Source: Avena insularis (taxonomy: Eukaryota; Streptophyta; Magnoliopsida; Poales; Poaceae). From it: a DNA stretch of 64,000 bases. The notes beneath the pieces are model-generated. The model had not been told where the DNA came from and searched no databases. It saw nothing but the letters and a program-made list of their open reading frames with translations. This document shows, in pieces, positions 35,057-46,800 of this stretch; the first letter of the stretch is position 1, and each line of letters opens with the position of its first letter. The position numbers and the translations under genes are program-made. The DNA is taken from assembly GCA_023614405.1 (NCBI GenBank), contig CM042696.1, forward strand, positions 334,295,211 to 334,359,210, given 5' to 3'.

Positions 35057-36516
35057 TGATACGTCCATTTTTCATCACTATTCTATGTCTTAATTCACTA
35101 TTATTCATTGATATATTTCGTATTGAGAGGTGATACTTATGTTATTTCATCTATTTTTGCATGGTTGATGACTTTTGGAGCATGGACCGCTGTAGTCAGG
35201 ATTCTGATGGAAAAGGTGCTGTTTGGAGGCAAAATTCGCGAAGATCAGAAAATCCGGGAAAATATACGGAAAAAATCCTAAATTTCCAGAAGACTCGGGA
35301 TGCCAGAAGATAGAGTGGAGGTGGGCCATAGGGGGCCCACACCACCCCATGGCGCGGGCAGGCCTAGGCCGCGCCTGGGAGTGGTGTGGCCGCCCTGGCA
35401 CACTCCAACCTCTCTCCTCTAGCGTATATCATCCCCACGAAACCCTAAGACTCAGGGAGCGACCACTGAAAGATTCCGCCGCCTCTGCGGGGCAGAAAAC
35501 ACCGAGAGAGAAAGATCTCTCCGGCATACAGATTTTTGCCGGGGGAATTCCTTCCCGGAGAGGGGAGATCGTCGCCATCAACACCACCATCATCACCATC
35601 AGCACCATCTCCATATTGCTGTAACAATTGCGTTGAATCCTACTATAGTTCATAGGGGAAACATTCCCGGTGTTGATTACTCATTGTAGTTGATGTTATT
35701 GAGTGAACCGTTGAATTATTGTTTATGTTCAGATTGTTATACATCATTATTCCATCTCTGATCATGATCCATATGATGTCATGTGAGTAGTTCGTTTTGT
35801 TCTTGAGGACATGGGAGAAGTCTTGTTGTTAGTAGTGGAGTTATGTTGAGAAAGATTCAATAGATTGTTATTTAAGTTGTGGTGTACTTCTTCTAGTGGT
35901 GTCATATGAACGTCGACTACATGACACTTCACCTATATGGGCCTAGGGGAATGCATTGTGTATTTGGCTACTAATCGTAGGGGTTGCAGGAGTGACAGAA
36001 ACCTGAACCCCTGTTAGGAAACCATTGCACAAGGGACGTAAGGGTCTTAGAGTTTAAAGCTATATTTAGGTTTCTACCTTAATTCTTGTACTTATGGATG
36101 TTTGCAAGGGGTATAATCACAAGTATTTATTAGTCCTAGGAAGGTCGGTACATTAGCATAGGTTCACCCACATAACACTTAGCAAGCTAAAGAAGATTAA
36201 TCAACTATACGAAGCGAAAGCACTTGACAGTCTTCCCATGTGTCCTCGAGAACGTTTGGTCATCTATATAAATACAACCGGCTTGTCCTTTGCTGCATAA
36301 AGGATTGGGCCACTTGATGCATTCATTCTCACTGTCTTTCGTTTACTCGTACTTTGTTTAGTTGCTTTATCGAAAACCCCTAAAAATCCGTTTGCGAAGT
36401 ATTTGTAGAGAATTCCTGATCCATACCACTAGCCAGCACCTTCTGCTCCTCGTTGGGTTCGACACTCTTACTTATCAAAAATACTGCGATACACCCCCTA
36501 TACTTATGGGTCATCA
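35057..36516 (+). repeat. 3' LTR of the tRNA-Asp-primed element
   Basis: Direct repeat of 6078-7548 with small indels. It ends GGGTCATCA followed by T and the TSD copy AGTTC. Confidence 0.9.
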
Positions 36517-36522
36517 TAGTTC

Positions 36523-38374
36523 GCTACACAAATTTAAATGGAGCCGATATAAGCCTAAAATATCTCGCATATGGTCTTCATATTTAATTAAGTGAATCAT
36601 GAAAATACCCCCCAAACACCAACAATATGTATGCAACATGTTCAATTAATATGCAACAAGTGACAATGTCATATTATAAAAATAGGGGTCTCAGATAGGG
36701 GTCACACATTGGCGTTTGGCGATCTTGGTTTGATGTGGTTCTGGTTCGGTCTCGCCTGGATCGGTCTTCGGGTCTAGGCTTCGGGGTCCATGAGGAGAAC
36801 TTGGCGTCCAGGATCTCGGCGTGGTTCTCTCGGGTCCAAGCGCCGGTGGTTCCTGGGATTTGTCCGGGTGGATGTCGAACTTATCATCCCTGACTTCTGT
36901 TGTGGCGGCAGTCTTCGAGTTGAAAATGAGAACATGGTCACCTCTTGTTATTCCTCGATAGTCGTCTGCAATTGTACAAAAGTATCACCACTACACCACA
37001 TCCTCTCTGATTCCACAAGAAGGGCACCAATAGGAGTCAATCCCTAGGACAATTCCATGAACATCAGCAGACAGTATCACACAAGCACATCATGTCCACC
37101 ACCCTCACCTAGTGCTACTGCCGAACTTGAGTTGGATGATGGAGGACGACGATATGCAGAACTTGTCCAAGAGGAACTCGAAGGAGGACGGTCATGGGGT
37201 CCCAGATGCGTCCCGACGAGGAACAGAGAGCAGGAGGCGCAGGTGGGGTTCCAGATGCGTCCGATGCTGAGCGGGAGAGGCTTGTGCCGAGCTCGAGGAC
37301 GGCAGAGCACACACGGCTCGAGTGGATGGCAGACTTGTCGGTGCTGCTGCCGGACTCGAAGGTCATGGACGAGGAGGGAGACGGCGTTCGGTGGCGACCG
37401 CGGAAAATGCACGCGGCGGAGGCATGGAGGACGCGGCCGGGCGTGGGTGGGGTGGGCGGGCGCGCTTCTTTCGAGGCGGCTCTGGTCGATGATGAGGAGG
37501 CGGGGGATCACGCGGCATCGGGTCTCGCTGCGACGCGCAGAGGGAGGGTGCAGGCAGCGCTTCTCGCATATGAGGATCTCGGGGAGGCGGGCCTGGCAAC
37601 GGAATGCGGCGGCAGAGGCATGGGCGTGAGACTCTGCTCGGGAAGGGGAGGACATGAACAGGGAAGATGGTGTTCGAGGAGGGCATCGATGCAGAGGAGG
37701 AAGGGTGCATGCGGGGTGGGGATCGCGGGCCTCGCACGGTCGAGCGTGTTGTGATAGGGTGGGACCGGGTGCAGGCAGGGGTTGTCGGGGCCAGCGGGGG
37801 GCGCGACGCAGGGTGGTGTCGTGCGGGTCGAGAGCGAGGAGCAAGATGGCGACGTTGACCAGATCAGGGGTGGGTGGTCGCTAGTGGTGGGAGGCGAGTG
37901 GGTGTGGTGCACTGCTTTACATGCTAGGTGTGTCGGGTTGGTCTGGAACATGATGTGAGGTCAGGCGTGTACGAGTTAGGTAGGGGTTGGTTGAGTGTGT
38001 GTATGTGTCCACTGGTGAGGTGAGTGGCGGCGGTGGGGGGTGTGGCAGGGGTGAGGGTAGGATTAGGGTTTGGGTTTGTGGATTAGGTTTAGTTGGAGGT
38101 GGCCGGCTGGGCTTTTGGGCCTTGCTGGCTGCCACCCAAAAATAATATAACTTTTATTTATTATTTAAAAGTCTTTTGTAACCAGTTTTTAGACAAATAA
38201 AATATCCAGGAAGACCTGGTTTTATGATTTGAAATTAAAGGAGGGCTAATTAGAAAACAAAATAGGGTTTTTGCAAAGTACTTTTATGAACAAACATGCA
38301 TGATGATGTTATGATGATGCACAAAGTACAAACAACGAGCAATTTTCTGGTAGTGGTTTTATCGGGGTGCTACA
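36523..38374 (-). repeat. LTR-a of the LARD-like element, second part
   Basis: This resumes exactly where 6076 stopped and aligns with 41396-43240. A GC-rich block at about 37050-37960 is open in several frames on both strands (up to 255 codons); the equivalent frames in the other LTR differ in length and are broken, so they are not called as genes. Confidence 0.88.
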
Positions 38375-39212
38375 ATTCGACACCACTAACAATGGATCTC
38401 GCCCTCGAGATCCGCCTCATGGTACGGGGAAGAAGGCTGACGATCTGAATCTTCTCACTTTGTTTAGATCTGCATGACACTACTAACAAAGATTCTTGCG
38501 ACATCTTGAAATCGGCGACACCACCAACAAGGGATCGTTGCTCATCTTCGTTGAGAGAACACTCCAGAAAAACAAAGGACGAAGTTAAAGGTATCAAAAT
38601 ATAAGGCCACCTCTAACTTCCATGGAAAGAGTAAAATCACATTGTTCCACCATTCAACGTACAAAAGCGAATGATAAGAGTAGTGGTATGGTAGCTACTC
38701 CATCCCGCACTCAAAGCATTACTCTGTACATGAATAGAAGAATTATGCAACCAACTCTCAGAATTCAGACTGAAGATCTCGACAAGCGCGGTTCAGAAAC
38801 AAAGAAGTGATGCAGGGTCTCATTGGATCTGATGTAGATGAGGTCGTCGTGTTGGAAAACACTGGAAGGCACAAACAAGGAACAAAGAATGGTACCACAG
38901 ATAAAGGATCACTCAGATAGCATGAAGTCCGGAGGTAGAAACACCGTTGCCAAAGGAGGAAGCGAAACCCTGAAGGTACGACGGAACCCAACCACGAGAA
39001 ATCCTGGACTTGAAGAAAGGTAAGAGAGCAGATTTAAAACACGCATAGGTAAGAGAAGAATAGCAGAGGGGTAAGGAGTAAAAGCAGACCTCATCAGATC
39101 TATCCAACCGATTTTGCAAAAATAGTTTTGACACTCTACATCGGCCGTTAGCTAGGTTATCCTACAGGCTGGACCAGTGGGGTATCGCAACTGCTGAGCT
39201 CTGATACCACTC
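38375..39212 (-). other. Internal domain of the LARD-like element
   Basis: 838 bases between the two LTRs with no coding similarity. The PBS is at its right end. No clear polypurine tract is seen next to LTR-a, which is unusual. Confidence 0.75.
39198..39209 (-). other. Primer-binding site of the LARD-like element
   Basis: The minus strand reads TGGTATCAGAGC three bases after the LTR terminus, complementary to initiator tRNA-Met. Confidence 0.85.
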
Positions 39213-42200
39213 TGTAACACACTCGAATCGGCCCTATGCAGATTTTAGCGCTTCCCGCCAAACCCGCATAGAAATGATTCAAGGATGCCCACCAGGCACT
39301 TGCCTGCGGGTGGAGAACGAAGTAATACCATTACACATTAGTCCACGATGGAACCCATAGAACATATATATACAACAATGACTCCATGAGTCAAGAATAC
39401 AGATATACTATACAAAGATCCAAATCACCTTGAAAACGATAGAGCGTCTGGCCACGGACAAGATGCAAATGGGGATAAGAGCCCTGAAGAATAACAAATG
39501 GCGTCCATAACCCTGCCCAGGCCAAGCCGAAAGGGTAACCCTGCTAACGACGTCGATCTCAAACCTGCTAAAACAAAAGGGGTGCCGACAAAGGGCAAAG
39601 GAAAAAGAGGAGCGTCGATCTTGAGGCCAAGACAGCGAGGCTAGAATTCGGTGGCTCTCGCCTACATAGGTATGGTGGACTGAAGCAGCAGCAAAGCATG
39701 CACTAAACAACCTATAGAGACTCGATACAACTGTCGGCTATTAGAGAGGGATAAGAGAGACCTATTCGAGACCAACCTGATACTAACACCAATCATACCC
39801 ATCCTGGCATTTCGCCCTCGAGACCAAACGAGGAAGTCAAACCGAGGAACTCACACAATTGGCAGTTTTATTCATTCTATTATAGTTGAAGCACTTACTA
39901 GTCAGATATAGATAGCATGAGTCATCTTGATAGCATAAGTAGTGGGTAGTTTTAGTTAACCGTTTAGTTATAGTTGCAGTACTTACTAGTCAGATACAAT
40001 TAGCATGTGACATCCCAAACCCATAAGTTGTTGGCACTTTTATTTCATTCCATTGGAGTTGCGATACTTACTAGGCAGGTATAACATGACACGATACAGC
40101 CCAGCTCCACCAGTTGTTGGCACTTTTATTATCCATTCCATTGTAGTAAAGTTGATTACTAGTCACATATTAAGTCAAATTTATAGCACTACTTTAGTTA
40201 TGCTTGTCTATGATCGAGATACTGTGCTCCAAGTCGTCCATAACCGCGGACACAGCTTTCAGAAAGATTTACCCAGCAGGGGTGCACAAATAGCAACACA
40301 CACACGATCAACCTCGGAAAAACCAAATCAAAACCCAACAAGCCTTTCACGACAAAGCAATCACAGGATTCATAAAATATTTCAGGGGGCCACCCCACTC
40401 AGCTACCCGCAACAAAGTTGGTCGGCTCCTAGACGGACCCAGGGTTTGTGACAGTGGTTGGAAACGACTAGGAACCCGAAAGTGTGACTGGTCTTGTCGA
40501 TACCGCGAAAACATTCCACGTTCCAAAACAGTACAGGTGCTCCACGCACAATGGTAAATAAAGCAGTAAAGCATGGCATAAGTACAGGATAGTAATAAAG
40601 CCCCAAACTACTTTGTGGCCCCAAGAAATAAGAAATGAATCAAGCTCTGGCTAAGGGGGATCCATAGGGTCTCTCGGATGTGGATAGTGCGAATAGTAAA
40701 GGAACAGGTATCACGTACTCGGGGCCTACGGGACACAAGTGGACATGAAAAACCAAATAGCATATATTGCCCACCGGTGCCTCTTTCATTAGTTATATCT
40801 ATTCCCTACAATTTAATAGTTGTATTTAAAGTCATGATCCTCTCCACCATAAAGCATATGACAACATTCAACAACTGTGTGGTACTTCATGACACAGGAT
40901 CGCACCTGAGAAAGCGACTACGACTCGCAAGACCATCTATCTACCAAACAACTGGTAATACGATGTGTCCAAGGCAATATAAAGGCTGCACGGAATATAT
41001 CTGGTACGGAACACTAAAGCATCACGACACGGATAGCAATAGATCAACAGGAGGAAATAAAGACTATAAATGCAAAATAGGTAGAAAGGGGGAGAATGCT
41101 CGCCTGGGAAACACTGCCGAAGGTACATTATCCGAAGAACTTGCCGATACTCATCAACTCATCGGCCTAATCCGCAAAGAAGAAAAGCACTAAATGAAAC
41201 ACCGGATGCACTATTTAATACTACGTCAGAAGACCGGGCATGATGCATGTATGATGCATGACATGGCAAAGATGTAGTGCAACTAGACAATATTAAGCGG
41301 AACCGGGGTCCCAACAATTAATTAGATGGTTCATGTTGTTTAGCTACCCCGCAATTTAAATGTCATCTTAACAAGGCAAAACATGGCATCGGTTCGCTAC
41401 ACAAATTTAAATGGAGGCGATATAAGCCTAAAATAGCCTGCATATGGTCTCCATATTTAATTTAGGTGAATCATCGAAATACCCCCCAAACACCAACAAT
41501 ATTTATGCAACATGTTCAATTAATATGCAACAAGTGACAATGTCATATTATAAAAATAGGGGTCTCAGATAGGGGTCACACATTGGCGTTTGGCGATCTT
41601 GGTTCGATGTGGTTCCGGTTCGGTCTCGCCTGGATCGGTCTTCGTGTCTAGGCTTCAGGGTCCATGAGGAGAACTTGGCGTCCAGGGTCTCGGCGTGGTT
41701 CTCTCGGGTCCAAGCACCGGTGGTTCCTGGGGTTTATACGGGTGGATGTCGAACTTATCATCCCTGACTTCTGTTGTGGCGGCAGTCTTCGAGTTGAAGA
41801 TGAGAACATGGTCACCTCTTGTTATTCCTTGATAGTCGTCTGCAATCGTACAAAAGTATCACCACTACACCACATCCTCTTTGATTCCACAAGAAGGGCA
41901 CCAATAGGAGTCAATCCCTAGGACAATTTCATGAACGTCAAGGGACAGTATCACACCAACACATCACGTCCACCACCCTCACCTAGTGCTACTGCCGAAC
42001 TTGAGTTGGATGACGGAGGCCGACGGTATGCAGAACTTGTCCAAGAGGAACTCGAAGGAGGATGGTCATGGGGTCCCAGATGCGTCCCGACGAGGAACAG
42101 AGAGGAGGAGGCGCATGTGGGGTTCCAGATGCGTCCAATGCTGAGCGAGAGAGGCTTGTGACGAGTTCGAGGACGGCGGAGCACACGCGGCTCGAGCGGA

Positions 42201-43240
42201 TGGCAGACTTGGCGGCACTGCTGCCGGACTCGAAGGTCATGGACAGGGAGGGAGACGGCGTTTGGTGGCGATCGCGGAAGATGCACGCGGCGGAGGCATG
42301 GAGGATGTGGAGCCACGGCCGGAGGTGGGCCGGCGCTGTAGCGCTGCTCGAGGAGGCGGCTCTGGTCAATGATGATGAGGCGGGGGATCACGCGGCATCG
42401 GGTCTCGCTGCGACACGCAGAGGGAGGGCGCAGGCAGCGCTGCTCGCGGATGAGGAGCTCGGGGAGGCACGCCTGGCAATAGAGGGCGGCGGCAGAGGCG
42501 TGGGTGTCAGACTCTGCTCGGGAAGGGGAGGACACGAACGGGGAAGATGGGGTTCGAGGAGGGGATCAATGCAGAGGACGAAGGGTGCATGCAGGGTGGG
42601 GATCGCGGGCCTCGCACGGTCGAGCGTGTTGCGATAGGGTGGGACCAGGTGCAGGCAGGGGTTGTCGGGTCCAGCGGGGCGCTCGCGCGGGATGGTGTCG
42701 TACGGGTCGAGAGCGAGGAGCGAGATGGCGACGTTGACCAGATCGGGGGTGGGTGGTCGCTAGCGGTGGGAGGCGAATGGGTGTGGTGCACCGCTTTACG
42801 TGCTAGGCGTGTCGGGTTGGGCTGGAACGTGATGTGAGGTCAGGCGTGTACGAGTTAGGTAGGGGTGGGTAGAGTGTGTGTATGTGTCCACCGGTGAGGT
42901 GAGTGGTGGCGGTGGGGGTGTGGCAGGGGTGAGGGTAGGATTAGGGTTTGGGTTTGTGGATCAGGTTTAGTTGGAGGTGGCCGGCTGGACTTTTGGGCCT
43001 GGCTGGTTGCCTCCCAAAATAATATAACTTTTATTTATTATTTAAAAGGCTTTTGTAACCAGTTTTTAGACAAATAAAATATCCAGGAAGTCCTGGTTTT
43101 ATGATTTGAAATTAAAGGAGGGCTAATTAGAAAACAAAATAGGGTTTTTGCAAAGTACTTTTATGAACAAACATGCATGATGATGCACAAAGTATAAACA
43201 ACGAGCGATTTTCTGGTAGTGGTTTTATCGGGGTGCTACA
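39213..43240 (-). repeat. LTR-b of the LARD-like element (5' LTR, uninterrupted)
   Basis: 4028 bases from TGTAACAC to GTGCTACA. It preserves the empty insertion site at 41391-41400. Confidence 0.88.
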
Positions 43241-43843
43241 ACATGACACCACTAGAAGAAGTACACCACAACTTAAATAACAATCTATTGAATCTTTCTC
43301 AACACAACTCCACTACTAACAACAAGACTTCTCCCATGTCCTCAAGAACAAAATGAACTACTCACAAAAATTTGTCTACCGGAGAGATCTTTCTCTCTCG
43401 GTGTTCTCCGCCCCGCAGAGGCGGCGAAATCTTTCTGTGGTCGCTCCCCAAGTCTTAGGGTTTCGAGAGGTTGATATACGCCAAAAGGGAGAGCCTAGAG
43501 TGGGCCAGGGTGGCCACACCACCTCCTGGTGCGGCCTAGGCCTGCCCGCGCCATGGGGTGGTGTGGGCCCCCTGTGGCCCATCTCCACTCCATCTTCTGG
43601 CATCCTTAGTCTTCTGGAAAATAGGATTTTCCGTATATTTTCCCGGATTTTCTGATCTTCCCGAATTTTGCCTCCAAACAGCACCTTTTCCATTAGAATC
43701 CTGACTGCGGCGGTCCATGCTCCAAAAGTCATCAACCATGCAAAAATAGATGAAATAACATAAGTATCACCTCTCCATATGAAATATATCAATGAATAAT
43801 AGTGAATTAAGACATAGAATAGTGATGCAAAATGGACGTATCA
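43241..43843 (-). mobile_element. Truncated inverted LTR of the tRNA-Asp-primed family
   Basis: The reverse complement matches the first ~870 bases of the 6078-7548 LTR, ending in its exact TG terminus at 43843. About 250 bases are missing at 43368-43378. The LARD-like LTR cuts it at 43240. It abuts the minisatellite without spacer. Confidence 0.82.
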
Positions 43844-46800
43844 CACACATGCAATGACACTAGTGGATCCATGTGTGGTCTTTGGGAAGAACACACATGC
43901 AAGGAAACAGGTGATATGTGGTCTGTGAGAAGAACACACATGCAATGACTCTGGTGATATGTGGTTTGTGAAAAGAGCACACATGCAATGACTATAGCTG
44001 TGGTTAATGAAAAGAGCAGACATGCAATGACACCGGTGGATCCATGTGGGGTTAATGAGAAGAACACACATGCCAAGACACTGGGTGTGGATCATGGGAA
44101 GTACACACATGCAATGACTCTGGTGATATGTGGTTTGTGAAAAGAACAAACATGCAATGACTCTAGCTATGGTTAATGAGAAGAGCAGACATGCAATGAC
44201 ACCGGTGGATCCATGTGTGGTCTGTGGGAAGAACACACATGCAATGACACTGGTGGATCCATGTGTGGTTCATGGGAAGAACAAACATGCATAGACACCG
44301 GTGATACGTGGTTTGCGAGAAGAGCACACATGCAATGACTCTAGCTGTGGTTAATGAAAAGAGCAGACATATAATGACACTGTTGGATCCATGTGTGGTT
44401 CATGAGAAGAACACACATGCAATGACATTGGGTGTGGTTCATGATATGGTTTGTGAGAAGAACACACATGCAATGACACTGGTGGATCCATGTGTGGTCT
44501 GTGTGAAGAACACACATGCAATGACATTGGGTGTGGTTCATGATATGGTTTGTGAGAAGAACACACATGCAATGACACTGGTGGATCCATGTGTGGTCTT
44601 TGGGAAGAACACACATGCAATGACACTGGTGATATGTGGTCTGTGAGAAGAACACACATCCAATGACTCTAGCTGTGGTTCATGAAAAGAGCAGACATGC
44701 AATGACACTGGTGGATCCATGTGTGGTTCATGGGAAGAACACACATGCGATGACACTGGGTGGATCCATGTGTGGTTTGTGAGAAAAACACACATGCAAT
44801 GACACCGGTGGATCCATGTGTGGTTCATGGGAAGAACACTAATGCAATGACTCTGGTGATATGTGGTTTGTGAAAAGGACAGACATGCAATGACTCTAGC
44901 TGTGGTTAATGAGAAGACCAGACATGCAATGACACCGGTGGATCCATGTGTGGTTTGTGAGAAGAACACACATTCAATGACACAAGGTGTGGTTCATGAT
45001 ATGGTTTGTAATAAGAACACACATGTAATGACTCTAGCTGTGGTTTGTGAAAAGAGCACGCATGAGATGACTCTAGTTGTGGTTCATGGGAAGAGCAGAC
45101 ATACAATGACACTGGTGGATCCATGTGTGGTTCATGGGAAGAACACACATGCAATGACACCCGTGGATCCATGTGTGGTCTGTGGGAAGAACACACATGC
45201 AATGACACTGGTGGATCCATGTGTGGTCTTTGGGAAGAACACACATGCAATGACTCCGGTGATATGTGGTTTGTGAGAAGAACACACATGCAATGACTCA
45301 AGCTGTGGTTAATGAAAAGAGCAGACATGCAATGACACCGGTGGATCCATGTGTGGTTCATGGGAAGAACATACATGCAATGACACTGGGTGTGGTTCAT
45401 AATATGGTTTGTGAGAAGAACACACATGCAATGACACTGGTGGATCCATGTGTGGTCTGTGAGAAGAACACACATGCAATGACACTGAGTGTGGTTCATG
45501 ATATGGTTTGTGAGAACAACACCACATGCGATGACACTGGTGGAACTATGTGTGGTGTTTGGGAAGAACACACATGCAATGACACTGGTGATATGTGGTC
45601 TATGAGAAGAACACAGATCCAATGACTCTAGTTGTGGTTCATGAAAAGAGCAGACATGCAATGACACTGGTGGATCCATGTGTGGTCCATGGGAAGAACA
45701 CACATGCAATGACACTGGAGGATCCATGTGTGGTCTGTGGGAAGAACACACATGCAATGACACTGGTGGATCCATGTGTGGTTCATGGGAAGAACACACA
45801 TGCGATGACACTGGGTGGATCCATGTGTGGTTTATGAGAAAAACACACATGCAATGACACCGGTGGATCCATGTGTGGTTCATGGGAAGAACACACATGC
45901 GATGACACTGGGTGGATCCATGTGTGGTTTGTGAGAAAAACACACATGCAATGACACCGGTGGATCCATGTGTGGTTCATGGAAAGAACACACATGCAAT
46001 GACTCTGGTGATATGCGGTTTGTGAAAAGAACAGACATGCAATGACTCTAGCTGTGGTTAATGAGAAGAGCAGACATGCAATGACACCGGTGGATCCATG
46101 TGTGGTTTGTGAGAAGAACACACATGCAACGACACTGGGTGTGGTTCATGATATGGTTTGTAAGAAGAACACACATCCAATGACTCTAGCTGTGGTTTGT
46201 GAAAAGATCACGCATGCGATGACTCTAGTTGTGGTTCATGGGAAGAGGATACATACAATGACACTGGTGGATCCATGTGTGGTTCATGGGAAGAACACAC
46301 ATGCAACGACACGGGTGGATCCATGTGTGGTCTGTGGGAAGAACACACATGCAATGACACTGGGGGATCCATGTGTGGTTCATGGGAAGAGCACACATGC
46401 AATGACACAGGTGATATGTGGTCTGTGAGAAGAACACACATGCAATGACTCTAGCTATGGTTAATGAAAAGAGAAGACATGCAATGACACCGGTAGATCC
46501 ATGTGTGGTTAATGGGAAGAATCACACATGCAATGATACTGGGTGTTGTTCATGATATGGTCTGTGAGAAGAACACACATGCAATGACACTGGTGGATCC
46601 ATGTGTGTTTTGTGAGAAGAACACACATGCAATGACACTGGGTGTGGTTCATGATATGGTTTGTGAGAAGAACACACATGCAATGACACTGGTGGATCCA
46701 TGTGTGGTCTTTGGGAAGAACACACATGCAATGACACTGGTGGATCCATGTGTGGTCTTTGGGAAGAACACACATGCAATGACACTGGTGATATGTCGTC

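Larger units (their letters stand above)
6078..36516 (+). mobile_element. gag-only LTR retrotransposon primed by tRNA-Asp, host of the Copia insertion
   Basis: LTRs of 1471 bp (6078-7548) and 1460 bp (35057-36516) start TGATACGTCC and end GGGTCATCA. A tRNA-Asp type primer-binding site follows the 5' LTR, and a purine-rich tract precedes the 3' LTR. Without the nested Copia element it is about 8.1 kb. It encodes a gag-like protein with two frameshifts and a separate coiled-coil ORF; I see no protease, reverse transcriptase or integrase. It is therefore probably a non-autonomous Gypsy derivative of the kind abundant in Triticeae. It inserted in LTR-a of the LARD-like element. Confidence 0.85.
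3885..43240 (-). mobile_element. Non-coding LTR retrotransposon with 4-kb LTRs (LARD-like), split by a nested insertion
   Basis: Two direct repeats of about 4.04 kb (3885-6076 joined to 36523-38374) and 4.03 kb (39213-43240) begin TGTAACAC and end GTGCTACA. They flank only 838 bases of internal sequence (38375-39212). A minus-strand primer-binding site of the initiator-tRNA-Met type at 39198-39209 next to the right LTR fixes the orientation as minus. No gag or pol similarity is visible, so it must rely on proteins made by other elements, as LARD-class elements do. The internal domain is far shorter than the roughly 3.5 kb usual for LARDs. No matching target-site duplication was found: the left flank is the zf-XS gene promoter and the right flank is another element's LTR. 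Confidence 0.82.

Noticed and set aside
37077..37844. 255-codon minus-strand frame in the GC-rich LTR block.
   Set aside because: The sister LTR has a shorter, shifted version and overlapping frames are open on the other strand, so it reflects base composition.
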